Assembly (NCBI RefSeq): GCF_029962835.1
Contig: NC_080574.1
Span: 26,262,001 to 26,326,000, forward strand
Length of the DNA stretch: 64,000 bases
DNA from: Magnolia sinica
Lineage: Eukaryota; Streptophyta; Magnoliopsida; Magnoliales; Magnoliaceae
Direction of reading: 5' to 3'
Each line of letters opens with the position of its first letter. The first letter of the stretch is position 1. Below, one piece after another: positions 32,370-43,787 of this stretch. The translations under genes were made by a program, and so were the position numbers. The notes beneath the pieces were generated by a model, which was not told the origin of the DNA, made no database searches, and was given only the letters and a program-made list of their open reading frames with translations.

Positions 32370-33225
32370 TAGCCATAAGTATTGGCTACACAAGTAGTCA
32401 TGGATAAGAAGACAGGAAGTATACTTTTAGATGATTTAACCATGCACAATGGAGACCAGGAACTGCACCAGTCAGGAGTGAGGTGATTCAAATTGATGGC
32501 TATAAAAGGGCAATGGGAAGGCCTGAAAGGACACAGGAAATGTTTTAATAAAAGACTATGACCTATTGGACTGAGGATATGGGTCCTGATAGAGGAGAGT
32601 GGATTAGGTGAGACCCCGGCCTCACCCAAGATGGTGACGCCCTTACCATGGGGTTACTGTGGGGCCCACCTTGATGTATGTATTACGTATCCACGCCGTC
32701 CATCCATTTTTCCAGATCATTTTAGGGCATTATTCCAAAAATGAAGCAGATCCAATTATCAGGTGGACCATACCATAAGAAACAGTGGTGATTGACCATT
32801 AATGGGCCACAAGTTTTGAATCAAGATGATATTTGTTTTTCTCCCTTCATCCGGACTTATGTGACCTTATCAACAGATTGGATGGTAAATAAACACTACC
32901 GAAACATTAAGGTGCCCCTTATGGAGTTTTTAATGGTAGGATGGTCAATCACCACTGTTTCTTATGGTATGGTCCACCTGATAATTGGATCTGCTTCATA
33001 TGTTGGATAATGCCCTAAAATGATCTAGAAAAATGGATGGCGTGGATACATAATACATACATCAACATAATACATACATCAAGGTGGGCCCCACGGTAAG
33101 GGCCGCACTGTCTTGGGTGAGGCCGGGCCTCACCTAATCAGCTCTCCTGATGGAGTGGAATGGCAGAACAAGATTCGCGTGGCCAACCCCAAGTAGCTGG
33201 GATAAGGCTTAGATGATGATGATGT
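32370..33225 (+). mobile_element. RTE-type LINE 3' fragment split by a palindromic element
   Basis: Left part 32370-32594 (ACCAGTCAGGAGTGAGGTG, GGGCAATGGGAAGGCCTGAA) and right part 33148-33225 (GTGGAATGGCAGAACAAG, CCAACCCCAAGTAGCTGGG, GATGATGATG tail) align with the uninterrupted relic at 34290-34568. The inserted 553 bp is a palindromic-family copy. Confidence 0.75.
32595..33147. mobile_element. Full-length palindromic GGGCCCACC element with bounded ends
   Basis: Best copy in the window, 553 bp. The ends GAGAGTGGATTAGGTGAG and (reversed) GGAGAGCTGATTAGGTGAG lead into inverted arms of about 200 bp carrying CGGCCTCACCCAAGA, GTGGGGCCCACCTTGATG and CACGCCGTCCATCCATTTTT. Flanks TGATAGAG (32587-32594) and TGATGGAG (33148-33155) look like an 8-bp target duplication with one mismatch. 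The right arm has a small duplication, AACATAATACATACATC. No coding capacity, so it must be mobilised in trans. Confidence 0.85.
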
Positions 33226-34289
33226 AGTAGTCACGGATAAAACTGGATGTACCTGCCATGGGGTAGGCATATGACTAGTGGCTACAGGTATCATTTTGGG
33301 CCCGAAAGGAGTATAAACAGAACCCCACCCAACATGCTTTAGGATTTCTGCAGTGCCCAAAACTGTTAGAAGACGGATCCCGTTGAATTTAGTTCAAAAT
33401 CGCCTCTCCTACTCGAGACATGGTCCATACAAGCAGATTAATCCAATCACATTCGCCCTGTAATCTTGTGACTTTCGGTGCATCAAAGTGCGTAGCTTTC
33501 TGTTTGGTTTTAGACCAATTTCTGTTTTCATGGAGTTGTGAATTTTAGGCATGCATTGAACTGAGCTCATTTCTTTACCTTTGTAACTGGTTTCAGCTAT
33601 AATGAGTTCACAGACTCTGTACTACTAGAGTTAAGGCCACAAATTCAGTAAAAATTGATAAAGGTTAACTATGAGTGTTTGTCATGGATTGACTACTTTC
33701 AAGCATAAATCAAACCGACCAAAAACTAGCAGAAAACATTCTTTCAATTAAACAAATCCAACGAAGAATTTGGCAAGCCAAGTAAGATTTCTGCGATTTG
33801 ACAAACAGGTTACATTTCCAGTGCCAAATAATGGGAGTAGGTAGTCCGCACCCCACCTAAAGATACAGAGTCCAACTCCCAGCACCATTACAGCCCTCTT
33901 GACCATTAAACTTGAGCACCTGACACACAAAAAAAATCCCATCATGGTGATTGAACTCTTTACAAGACAACAATTAGACAGAATAGTTTCACACCCCCAT
34001 CCCATCTCCATCACAGCAGTCAACATTCTCTACTGCTGCACCGGTTCCCTGTAGATAATTGAGTTGCATATTACAGCTGACACCATCAGCGAATAGAAGA
34101 AGATGCCTGCATCTGTTTTGACATGATGAATTAGAATCGTATGGAAATCCATCAACAGCTGCTTGTATTATGTACCTGTTGGTTCTCTATCCTACTATGC
34201 AAAAAGTGATGGAATATTCTGGTAAAAATTAAACCATTGTGGCATGACTCCAAGTTTTTCCATTCTTAAAATTTTCTTCATATAGTTTT
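33226..34289. other. Intergenic DNA without a supported gene
   Basis: No gene is supported. A possible membrane-protein-like terminal exon on the minus strand near 34050-34110 was considered and rejected. Confidence 0.4.
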
Positions 34290-34568
34290 TTACTTGAATA
34301 CATTTGAGGGAGGTTAGGAGCAGCACCAATAGGTAATAAGACAAGGGAAAGTAGTCTCAGAAGGTTTGACCAAGAACCGCACTGGTTAGGAGTGAGATGG
34401 CTCAAGTTCAAGGCTCTGAAAGGAAGAGGGGAAGGCCCAAAAGAGCATGGCTGGAGTGAGTTAGAAAGATTCAATGACCTGTGATCTAACCGAGACTGGA
34501 ATGGCAGAACAGGATTCATGCAGCCGACCCCAATTAGTTGAGATAAAGCCTAGATGATGATGATGATT
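34290..34568 (+). mobile_element. RTE-type LINE 3' fragment
   Basis: Contains CGCACTGGTTAGGAGTGAG, GAAGGCCCAAAAGAGCATGG, GACTGGAATGGCAGAACAGG, CGACCCCAATTAGTTGAG and a GATGATGATGATG tail ending at about 34566. Its uninterrupted order proves the insertion in the copy at 32370. Confidence 0.75.
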
Positions 34569-35559
34569 CATAAAACATTTAGTCTTTGCTTCAGGCAGGC
34601 CAAGCAAACTTTCTAATGTTTTACCCGTTGCTGTGAGCAGTAGAATCGGGCAAGTCCAAACCTTTTCAGAGTTCCTCATGTGTTCGAACTTCTGACCTTA
34701 TTTTGCGCAATATCCTCGAATCAGTTGCGTCGCGACTTGCAAGGACAGACAGGTGTCTAATGAGTTATTGTCACACCTATAGATGCATGACTCTACTTAA
34801 AAAGAATGTACATCCCTGCCTCTGAAACTCACAAATCCTAAATTTTTGGGTCAAGAAATAGCTTGTTTCTACCTTTCCTGTTGAAGTTCCTGCTACCACT
34901 GCCACTGCCTACCATTTCAGGCTACTAGACTAAGCACCCCGGGTCAATCTAGAATCTGATAGAAATATATGATTGAATCCAATGCCAGAAATGTGTTTAT
35001 AGTGTCATGCAATCATTTTGGCATACACATGGAAAAAATAAATAAATATCCCTATATAACATATATGGGATCCTCTTCTGCTAGAGTTTGGACCACAGCT
35101 TCCATGTTGAAAAGGAACCTGAAGTCTAAACTTACACCCATCAAGGCCACTTCTCAAACTAGATGGTGCATTGCGTTTGCATATGTTCAAGGTGTAGGTG
35201 CAAGGCCTATCATCACAAAATTTTTAAGGAGATCCTCTATTGAATGGTGAAAAGAGGCAAAGGAATTCATCCATTTGTTGAAAAAAGAGCAGGGGGTTTC
35301 AGATCAGAAGGCTCAGTTACTTAGCCATGCAAATGGCAACAAATGATGGAGACTTCCATAAAAATGGCTCTACCAAGTGGAGGCTAAAGATGGGAGGCTT
35401 TGTAAGACTCAAAATGTTAGAAAGAACTCTTGCCCTAGCTTTGAGAAGGGCTCGGAAGAGAGACGTTCTGTGTAAAATGGAATCATGCTTAGACATACCA
35501 TGGCACCACCAGTTACATGGATCTTTCAAAGAAAATACTAGTCCATTTTCTCAAAACAA

Positions 35560-36225
35560 TGAGAAATTGTTGTGAAAGTTTTTGCCTAGGATGAGAGGAG
35601 GTCGAAGGTATAAAGTTCCTATTTATCTATAAAGTCCCCGAAGGATGACGGTGTTCAGATGGTTGGTGGCAAGGAAGAAGGTTCTTACCATGGATAATTT
35701 GCAGAAACATGGTATGGTGATCCCAAATATGTGCATCTTGTGTATGAGAGATGAAGAATCAATGGATCACCTATTTTTGCATTGCCCCCCTTTAGGTCCG
35801 ATCTGGGAGGACATATCGAGTCAATTTCTTGTTATGTGGGTCGCCCAGGAATCGGTTGACCGTCTCCTTTCGGCTTGGAATGGGATCATTCTTGGGAGAG
35901 AGTAGAAGATCCTTTGGAGAATGACTCTTCTTGCTACTTGGTGGGCTGTTTGGGAGGATAGGAATGTGAGGTGCTTCAATAATGTCTCTAAATCAGTAGA
36001 AAGCATAAAAAGGATTAGATCAATGGTTGTCAAATGGGCTTTTTTCTGTGTCTAATCTTGAGAGATGTAATTTAGATTTCTTTGGGCTGTACTTGGGTCA
36101 CCTGCTCGGTGTCCCTCTCTTGCTGTTTTTTGCTTTGCGTTGTTGTTTTCGCTTTGCTTTGCTTATTAATAAAAGTTCCGTTGCCTTAAAAAATAAAAAT
36201 AAAAATAAAAAAAGAAAAAAAAAAA
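35560..36225 (+). mobile_element. 5'-truncated L1-type LINE (zf-RVT domain and poly-A tail)
   Basis: An ORF from 35645 (MTVFRWLVARKKVLTMDNLQ) has the reverse-transcriptase zinc-binding signature CILCMRDEESMDHLFLHC. After an in-frame TAG at 35903 the frame continues with TWWAVWEDRNVRCFNN to a stop near 36055. A run of AAAAATAAAAATAAAA near 36187-36222 is the tail. Homology may begin somewhat left of 35560. Confidence 0.8.
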
Positions 36226-38282
36226 GAGGTAGGCAAATTTTCGCCCAAAAGATGCAACGTGCGATAACAAAGGCCTTACAAAGAGTTTGCTATCATTACC
36301 TCAAATGTATTTTCTTGTCATATTTAAAAAATAAGCTGTTTTTTCAATAGAATAATTAGTTGTGCTTCTCAAAACAAAGAAAGACCCATGTAGAAGAGCT
36401 TGCCAAAAGTGTTTCAGGCTCAACAAAAGCAGATTGCTTCTACTCATCCAGAAAAATAAGTCATATCTGAAGCCCTTATGAAAGTTATGAATACCATATT
36501 CGCGTTTAATAAAAACGTGCAAAGCAAACAAATATCCATTCACTGCTTGTGTAATAGAAACCATGATTGTTTTTCCTTTCTGGATAGAATACGGGATTTC
36601 ATCGTAGGACCAAACGAAAACAAGGGAAATATGGCAACAAAGGTTTTGAATAACGGTACAGGTCGGGGCCAAAAGTGATATGATACAGGGGTATCAGACG
36701 AATTTTCTTTCTTTGCCCAAAAAAAATGAAAAATTATAAGAAAAAATGTAAAATGCCTAAATCTATTATTTTTCTTACTTTTTAAACAAGAAATGGTGTA
36801 TCGTACCATTCTTTAAATCTCTCTCTCAAAAAAAATAATAATAATACCATCCTTCAATAAGAATGTTGGTTGCTGGCTTGACATGCTGAAGGTCAACCAA
36901 ATTGGCCCTAATCAAACAGAGATCAAGCTTACTTTGATTGATTAGGACCCTTTATATTGAAATAGAACAAAAGAGGATGAAAAAACAAAAACAAAAAACA
37001 AAATGATAAATTTCCCCTTATTTTATTTATTTTTTTTCAAAATGGTTCATTCTGCTTCAATTCATCAAATATCACTCAATCCTGGTGTCTTGATCCCAAA
37101 ATAAGCCTATATCTAGCATAAAGGTCCTGAAAATAATTTTCTGAATGATTTCATCACATAAAGATAATTTGGGCTTCCAACTTATTCACATTTCATCCCT
37201 GGATGGCCAATAGAGTGATTTAATTTCACCTTCATTGCCTTTCAAATACCTCAGCATAGACTGGGCTTTCCTTTGGAATTACCATGGATTTCAAATAGTG
37301 CACAACGGAAGCATGGATGATGGGTTTGACCTATGGTTGCATAAAAGGTGGAGCAAAGGGATTTGAGTGCAGGAGCCTGAAGTTGTCCATTTCAAACTGT
37401 TAGCAACTGCAAAGACCTAGGAAGCAATGGTGAGAGCGAGAATCCAAAGCTCAATTTGAAGCAGAAGTGGCATCTAATTAGAAGGATTGCATAACTAAGG
37501 TTTAACCACATTAGGGCATGGTTGGAGTTTCCTGAAAACACAGACGGTGTGGATGTCCACCATCACAGATGAGCATCAGATGAAAATGGGCCGGACGGAT
37601 AGTCATCGTAATCTTATTTTCGGGCATTTTTTAGGGAGAAAGAAGTGTTAGGACCTTTTTAAAACGCTGTGGGAATGCAATGGAACACTTGACCTCTCAT
37701 CCACTGTCGAAATGTGAATGCAGCAAAATGGGTCAAACCCATTATCACCGCATTCACGTTTTGGGCCCCCCATTCACAGGCATAAGCGCAAGGCACATCC
37801 ATCCATATGCATTTCTCAGGATGCACCAAACATCTCATTCCACAAAATGGATGGTACGTCCTCAATCCATGTCATCCTCGTCCTGAGGATACATCCAATC
37901 AGGCTATCAATGAATTCCCCTATATGCATTCTGCAAGATGCACCAAACATCTATCTCTGAAAACGTCCCCAGCCAATGCTCTCATACCAAGCCCTTCCCA
38001 TTCTAAGGACAATCCAAACATGCCCATATATCTAATGTGTGTATGTTACCCTAGGTTAAAAATATATGTTACAGCAGAACAAAATCCCTAGAAATCCCAC
38101 GAGAGAAAATCAAGATCCAAAACGACCATAGAAATTTCACAAGCCCCGTGCCAATACCGCTCATGTATTGTATTACCATCCAAATCTCCAATTCAAGACA
38201 AAAAAAAAAAAAAATACATATTAAAAGATTGGAAACTTACAACAATAGAGGGATGGACAACAGATCTATCAATTCAATGTCC
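36226..38282. other. Intergenic and INH3 3' flank
   Basis: AT-rich DNA without a recognised gene. Two imperfect repeats containing GATGCACCAAACATCT occur at 37819 and 37937. The last few hundred bases should include the INH3 3'UTR. Confidence 0.4.
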
Positions 38283-38606
38283 TCAAGAAGAAGAACAGCA
38301 ACCACTGGTGCCGGCCCCACCACCGGGATGATCGTGGCCGCCGTTTACATTCTCATCGTCGTCGCTGGAGTCCTCGTCGAAAGGCTTCTGCTTGTGGAAG
38401 ATGCAGCACTTCTTGGAGCTCTTCCGATGTAGGAACTCGTTATCGACGGTACCATCCTTCCACGTCACCTTCTTCTTCGGGCGCGATAGACGAAGAACGA
38501 GGGTTTGTTGTTGCTGATGTTGGTGTTGATGTGGATGTGAATGAGGGGGATCCTCGAGGGTTACTGTAGTTGTTGTTGTGGTCGTGGTGGATCTCGCGCT
38601 CGCCAT
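38283..38606 (-). CDS. INH3: Protein phosphatase 1 regulatory inhibitor-3 (PPP1R11/Ypi1 family)
   Basis: A small, mostly disordered inhibitor and partner of type 1 protein phosphatase. It is a single exon of 107 residues on the minus strand; the ATG at 38606-38604 gives MASARSTTTTTTTTVTLEDP. The conserved core is KKKVTWKDGTVDNEF (residues 44-58), with K46-V-T-W49 as the RVxF-type PP1 docking motif, followed by KKSSKKCCIFHK-like sequence (RKSSKKCCIFHKQKPFDEDS, 61-80) and an acidic then Gly/His-rich tail. His/Gln repeats at 22-34 are low complexity. Length and order match plant inhibitor-3. The leader contains a CT/GA run, and a palindromic element starts about 110 bp upstream. Confidence 0.9.
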   Translation of the reverse strand: MASARSTTTTTTTTVTLEDPPHSHPHQHQHQQQQTLVLRLSRPKKKVTWKDGTVDNEFLHRKSSKKCCIFHKQKPFDEDSSDDDENVNGGHDHPGGGAGTSGCCSSS

Positions 38607-38612
38607 TTGCGC

Positions 38613-38629
38613 CTCTCTCTCTCTCTCTC
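38613..38629. repeat. (CT)n run in the INH3 5' leader
   Basis: CTCTCTCTCTCTCTC immediately upstream of the INH3 ATG; GA on the coding strand, common in plant 5'UTRs. Confidence 0.85.
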
Positions 38630-38714
38630 GGGTTAGAAGGCGGGGGAGAATGGGGAAGAGGTCATATAGGGACGCGGATTGAGTGCTGCCACCTCCTTGC
38701 ACCGAGCTCGGCAC

Positions 38715-39050
38715 AGGCAGGGGCTCTGATGGGCCACTGTGATGTATTAGTTTGATCCACACCGTCCATCCATTTTCCATATCATTTTAGGGCGTAAGAT
38801 TAAAAAGGCAAGGTAGATCCAAGATTCAAGTGGACCACACCGCAGGAAGCAGCGGTGATAATGACACTAACCGTTGAAACCTTCCTAGGGCCCACTGATT
38901 TTTATTTACCATGGCTACATGGACCTGGATGAAGGTAAAACACAAGTATCAGCTTGATTAGCCTCATTTTTTGAGATTATACCTCAGAATGATATGGAAG
39001 AATGGACAAAGGGTGTGGATAAAACTCATACATCACGTTGGCCCTTCAGA
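38715..39050. repeat. Palindromic GGGCCCACC family copy upstream of INH3
   Basis: CACACCGTCCATCCATTTTC (38757) with AGTGGACCACACCGCAGGA (38829), and right arm GGAAGAATGGACAAAGGGTG (38996) with GGATAAAACTCATACATCAC. About 335 bp, mildly shortened. It lies in the likely promoter of INH3. Confidence 0.7.
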
Positions 39051-39126
39051 CAGGCATCGCGTGTTTGGAGCTCGGGAAAGGCTGCAACAGCTAGCGGTTG
39101 TTAAATGGATTATTAATTAAAATATC

Positions 39127-39919
39127 TGTTACGGGTAAAATTGGTTTGACCACCGATGGGTCAGCTCAGAACTCAGGGGCACATACTTCTGGACCAAAGG
39201 CTCCTGAACAACCGACTCGGGTTATCATGGAGAAGGGTAGACTTTACACTCCTGAACCTAGTCATCGGCATTGTGCATTTTTGAGCTTTGACCAAGCTTA
39301 TTTGTACATCTCCCAGAGTTGTTCGGATGTATATGATCAGAAGATGACCAAAAGAATAATCTGCTAGACCAGATCAAGTAGACGGTACATCAAGAACGGT
39401 AAGCATTGCCGAGGAGATGGGTCCGCTCCCTATGCTCGGAGCGTAGATAAATTGAGGTACACAAAAACTTGACCAATGACAATCAATATAAAAACTCATT
39501 CTAAGCCGATGGTGGAGATTTGCCCAACCAATCGATGGCTTGGCTCAGCTCAGCTTCATCTTAATTGATTGAGGGTTCAGCTCAAGTCAACCTCAACAAC
39601 CCGTTGCATGATTCTAGGGTCAACTACGTCAACACTTATCACTTACATAAATCTTGTATAGTGGTTGAGAAACATACACAAAGATTACACATAATATCAT
39701 GAACGGTCTTTAGCCCACCTGCATTATAAATAAGGGGTCCATCTACATTAAAAGGTATGCAAAATCTCTCACCCAAAACTCATCAATACTACCAAACCCA
39801 TATTCATAGCCTGACTTTGGCATTGGAGGGTCCCCTGTTCTAGCCAGGGTCTCTTTTGTCTTCTTCCAATGCAGGTACTCAAAGGTCTAAAAAGGGTGGA
39901 CCAGATTCTTGCATCAACA
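39127..39919 (+). mobile_element. Solo LTR nested in the long-arm element
   Basis: 793 bp from TGTTACGGGTAAAATTGG to TTGCATCAACA, with a perfect 5-bp duplication ATATC on both sides (39122-39126, 39920-39924). It includes TTATAAATAAGGGG (39725) as a TATA region and GACTTTGGCATTGGAGGGTC (39812), wording typical of plant gypsy (Tat-like) LTR R/U5 regions. There is no internal region, hence a solo LTR. Orientation is inferred from the TATA box. Confidence 0.88.
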
Positions 39920-40879
39920 ATATCCATTAATTATGACATAATAAAATGTGTTAACATCATATTTTTAATTCATATATTTTTTATAACTCTTTTATGCATT
40001 TCCTCTTTTGAAATGATGAAAATGGCCTTATGCTAGCCATCTCCTGGTATGACATTAGCTTATCACAAAAGTTAAGACGAGCTTTTGAGTATGGGGTGTG
40101 GGCCATACTAAATTAACAATTGAAGTCACGCCTCTGTTGATCTGATTTGTTCGCTTTAATTGGATATTCGTGAACTCACAATAGAATCATTTTAAAAAAC
40201 AGAGTTGTCTGTAGCTCACACTTGCATGAGCGTTGTGCGTTAATTCTTGACTCTTTCTATCAGTGTGGTCCATCCGCGATGAGTTCTTCCCTCAAACTTT
40301 ATCCGATGGCCTAAAATTAAAACCTCTTTTATGTGGATGACTTGGATTTGTTATGAGACAATCCAGTGAGCCCCACACAAGATGTGGGATGATTTTAATA
40401 GGTGGGTCCCTTATGCCAAAAGTTCATTTAGCTTTTTCTTATTCTTTTTTTTTCTTTTCTTTTTTCTTTTTTTTTTTCATGGGATGGGACTATTACCACC
40501 TCCATGACCTCACTCTGGTGAGCCTCTGATGTCATTCCCTCCATTTTGGCAAACTTCTGAGTGTTTTTCTGAATATTTCCGACCACACTCTCACAAGTAA
40601 AAGTTATGACGACCAAAGGTAAGTTTAGGTTAGGAAAATGGTGGCTTTTGTGTTTGTATTTTTTTATGGGTATCAATAGTGGGAGTTTATAAAAGTGAGG
40701 ATGTAGTGGTTTTCTTTGTAGTTGTTTTTTTTTTTTTTTTTTTAAAGATATGAATAGTAGAAATTTGTGAAATGGATGAATTTTGTAATGTAAAAATGTT
40801 ATAATGGTTGAATTTTGAAATGGAAAAACATTATAATGGATGAATGTGATAAATGCCGAAATGGAATAATGTTGTATGA

Positions 40880-41100
40880 TGGATCATTGATGTTCATTGC
40901 AGATCGCTAATAATCACCATGGATAGCCGATATTCAGTGAGGATCACTGATACTGACCGTGGATCGTCGATATTTACTGTAGTTCGTTGGTATTCATTGA
41001 GGATTGTCGATATTTGTTGTGGATCGTCGATATTAACTATTAATCGCTAATATTCACTATGAATAGTCGACACTCATTATAGATCGTTGATCCAACGAAA
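40880..41100 (+). repeat. Degenerate 20-24 bp tandem array at the centre of the long-arm element
   Basis: About ten imperfect units related to GGATCGTCGATATTCACTGT (40910-41095), with single stray units near 40890 and 41248. It lies exactly between the inverted arms. Confidence 0.75.
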
Positions 41101-42499
41101 ATGGTCATAAATTCCAAATTACGTGTCCAATTTAGATAATTTTGTACTGTTGGAAAGATAATTTGATGAACTTTCAAATGACATTAGAATCATCTCATTT
41201 GGATATCATTTGATTGCCCCAAAAGAGCCTAAATCCCATGAAGAATTGTGGATCGTTGATACGCATTATAGATAATCGATTTAACGAAAACGATCATAGC
41301 TCCCTCGTTATGACAATTATAATTGTTTATCAATTTCAACATTCATCCATTTCAAAATCCATCAATTGCAATATTCTTCCATTACAAAATTCATTTATTC
41401 TACAAACTTCCACCATTCATATCCATTTAAAAAAAAATCTTTAATTTTTTTATATAAAGGGAACCACCACACCCACCTCTATTTCACAAACTTTCACCAT
41501 TGATATTTATTTTTTTAAAAAAAAAAACACACAATAGCTACAATTATCTTAACCTAAACCTATATTTGGCCGGCATTGCTTCTACGTCATTGAGTGTGGC
41601 TGAAAATCTTTAAAAAACATTTAAAAGCTTGTCATAATGGAGGGAATGACGACGAATACTCGTCAAAGTGAGTGCAAGGAGGTGGTAATGGTCCGAATAG
41701 ACAAAATGGTTACCTCCCGTGGAAAAAAAAAATGAAGAAGAAAGAGAAAGAAAAGGCTAAATGACCTTCCCACGCAAAGTACCTACCTATTGAACCCATT
41801 CCACATATTGTGTGGCACCCATTAGATTGACTCATAACAAATTCAGGTTGTCCATATGAAAAGGGTTTTAATTTCAAGCCATTGGACGAAGTTTGAAGGT
41901 AGAACTCATCACGGATGGACCACACTACTGGAAACAATCCGAAATTAACGCACAATGCTCATGCAATTGTGAGCCATAGACAGCTCCAATTTTATTTTAT
42001 TTTTTGAAATGACCCTAGTGTGGGTTCACGTTTGTTCGATTAAAGTGAACAGATCATATCAATCGAGGGTGGCCCCAATCATTGATTTAGTGTGGCTCAC
42101 ACCCCACTCTCAAAAGGCCATATCGACTTTCGTAGAAAGCTACCGCAATACGTGAGGGCGGTTGACAGATGAGCATTTTCATATTGAAAAAGGCACAATA
42201 ATGTTAAGAGGCTAAAAAAGATATGGATTCAAGTTCTTATGTCAACGCCTTTATGACATCATAATTGATGGTCATTTTAATTAATAATCCCTGTTAAATC
42301 CACGAATTCGTTTTGCCTTTACCATGACTGCGGATCCTACATGTGTCACTACCAACTGGGCCCACATGCTAAGATGGTTCAGTAATATGAACCATCTATA
42401 TTCTTTTTAATACATTGTCGTGGCAGACATAAAACGATCATTCTTCAATGAAAGTTTCTTGCCTGTAACCCATGACACTAATCCCCTTTTATCCAAGTT

Positions 42500-42945
42500 C
42501 AATAGGGGTCATCTCGATGTTTACGTTATAATTAGTCCATCTATCCATCTCTCCATCTCATTTTAGGACAAGAGCACAAGCACAAGGGAAATCCACAACT
42601 CAAGTCGGCCAAACCACAAAAATATAGTGAAGATTAAACGTGCACCATTGAAACATTCCAACGGGCCATGGAAGTTTGGGATTAAGCTAATTTTTTTTAC
42701 TTCATCCGGGTGTAAATCACCTTATGTGCGACATGGATGGAATATAAACATCACTATGGGACCAGGAAGGTTTCAACGGTGAGAATTTTCATCCCCATTG
42801 TTTTACGTGGCGTGTGTTAGTTGAGTTTTGAATCCCCCTTAAGTTTGGACCCATGTCCTAAAATGAGCTAGAAAAACATATGGACAAAATGTATAGAAGA
42901 CATGCATTAGGGTCCCACGGACCTTGAGGTTATGGGGATTCCTAT
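42500..42945. repeat. Palindromic family copy, strongly diverged
   Basis: Family order is retained (CATCTCATTTTAGGACAAG, GGATGGAATATAAACATCAC, CCTAAAATGAGCTAGAAAAA, GGGTCCCACGGACC) with many changes. About 445 bp. Confidence 0.6.
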
Positions 42946-42972
42946 ATCCTCGGCTACGCAAAAAGATTTTAT

Positions 42973-43640
42973 GGTTATTAATTAAAATGACCACCCTCAA
43001 TTATGATATAATAAACGCATTAACAATATATTTTGAATCCATATTTTTTAAACTCTCTGAGCACTTTTTGACTTTTTAAAGATAAAAATACCCCTCTATC
43101 AGTCGTCCCCTCGTATGACATTAGTTTTTCTCGAAAGTTGAAAAGGCTTTTTGAGCATTGGAGTGTTGGTCCCACAAAATCAATGATTTTGCCACCCTTG
43201 ACTGATCTGATCAATTCACTTTGATCGGATAGTCGTGAACCTCATAGTAGGGTCATTTTAAAAAAATGGGGTTGTCTGTGGCCCACAACTGCATTAACAT
43301 TGTGAGTTAATTCTGAAATGTTTCCTCCGTTATGGTTCATTCGTGATGAGTTTTGCCCTCAAACTTGGGCATATTGCATGAAATTAAAACTCATTTCATT
43401 TGGACGACTTTAATATGTTACAATACTATCCAGTGGACCCCACATAAGATGTGTGATGGGTTCAATAGGTGGGTCCCTTGCATGGGAAAGGCCATTTGGC
43501 TTTTTCTTCTTCATTTCTTTTCATGGGAGGGGACCATTTTGGTGGTTAAGACCATTGCCACCTCTATGGAACCCACTCTAACAAGCTTCTATTGTCATTC
43601 CCTCCATTCCAGCAAGCTTCTGATGTACTTAATCGAATCG
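42973..43640 (+). mobile_element. Second, one-armed copy of the long-arm element
   Basis: From GGTTATTAATTAAAATGACC it follows the left arm of the element at 39107: TGACATTAGTTTTTCTCGAA, GGGGTTGTCTGTGGCCCACA, AATAGGTGGGTCCCTTGCAT, GTCATTCCCTCCATTCCAGC. No matching right arm is present. Confidence 0.75.
43573..43623 (+). repeat. 51-bp exact direct repeat, copy 1
   Basis: From CCACTCTAACAAGCTTC to AGCAAGCTTCTGA, repeated without change at 43737-43787, 164 bp away. Confidence 0.9.
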
Positions 43641-43736
43641 ACGTTGCTGGCCTGGACCTTTAATGTTTGATCATTGTATGTTTAGGTTAGGATCTTCTAT
43701 ACTTGGTGATTTTCTGGGCACTCTTCATAGGTGATG

Positions 43737-43787
43737 CCACTCTAACAAGCTTCTATTGTCATTCCCTCCATTCCAGCAAGCTTCTGA
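43737..43787 (+). repeat. 51-bp exact direct repeat, copy 2
   Basis: Partner of 43573-43623. Followed by a GAGCACTGTGGATCTCA phrase that itself recurs loosely at 43837. Confidence 0.9.

Larger units (their letters stand above)
39107..42290. mobile_element. Non-autonomous element with about 1-kb inverted arms (Mutator-like or foldback)
   Basis: The left end GGATTATTAATTAAA (39107) and right end, reversed GGATTATTAATTAAAATGACC (to 42290), are inverted copies. Flanks TTGTTAAAT (39098-39106) and CTGTTAAAT (42291-42299) give a 9-bp duplication with one mismatch. Inverted homology continues inward: 39925-40860 against about 41310-42270, for example AATAGGTGGGTCCCTTATGC against GCGGGT-type partner and GAGTTGTCTGTAGCTCACAC against GTGAGCCATAGACAGCTCC. 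Net length is about 2.39 kb without the nested solo LTR. A 9-bp duplication with long arms fits Mutator-like elements. No transposase is seen. Confidence 0.82.

Noticed and set aside
33748..34110. Minus-strand reading FYSLMVSAVICNSIIYREPV after an AG, like a terminal exon of a membrane protein.
   Set aside because: No matching upstream exon or known family was recognised, and the region is crossed by LINE relics; too weak to annotate.
37807..37962. Two similar GATGCACCAAACATCT segments as a tandem repeat family.
   Set aside because: Only two imperfect copies with no further structure; kept as a note in the intergenic entry.
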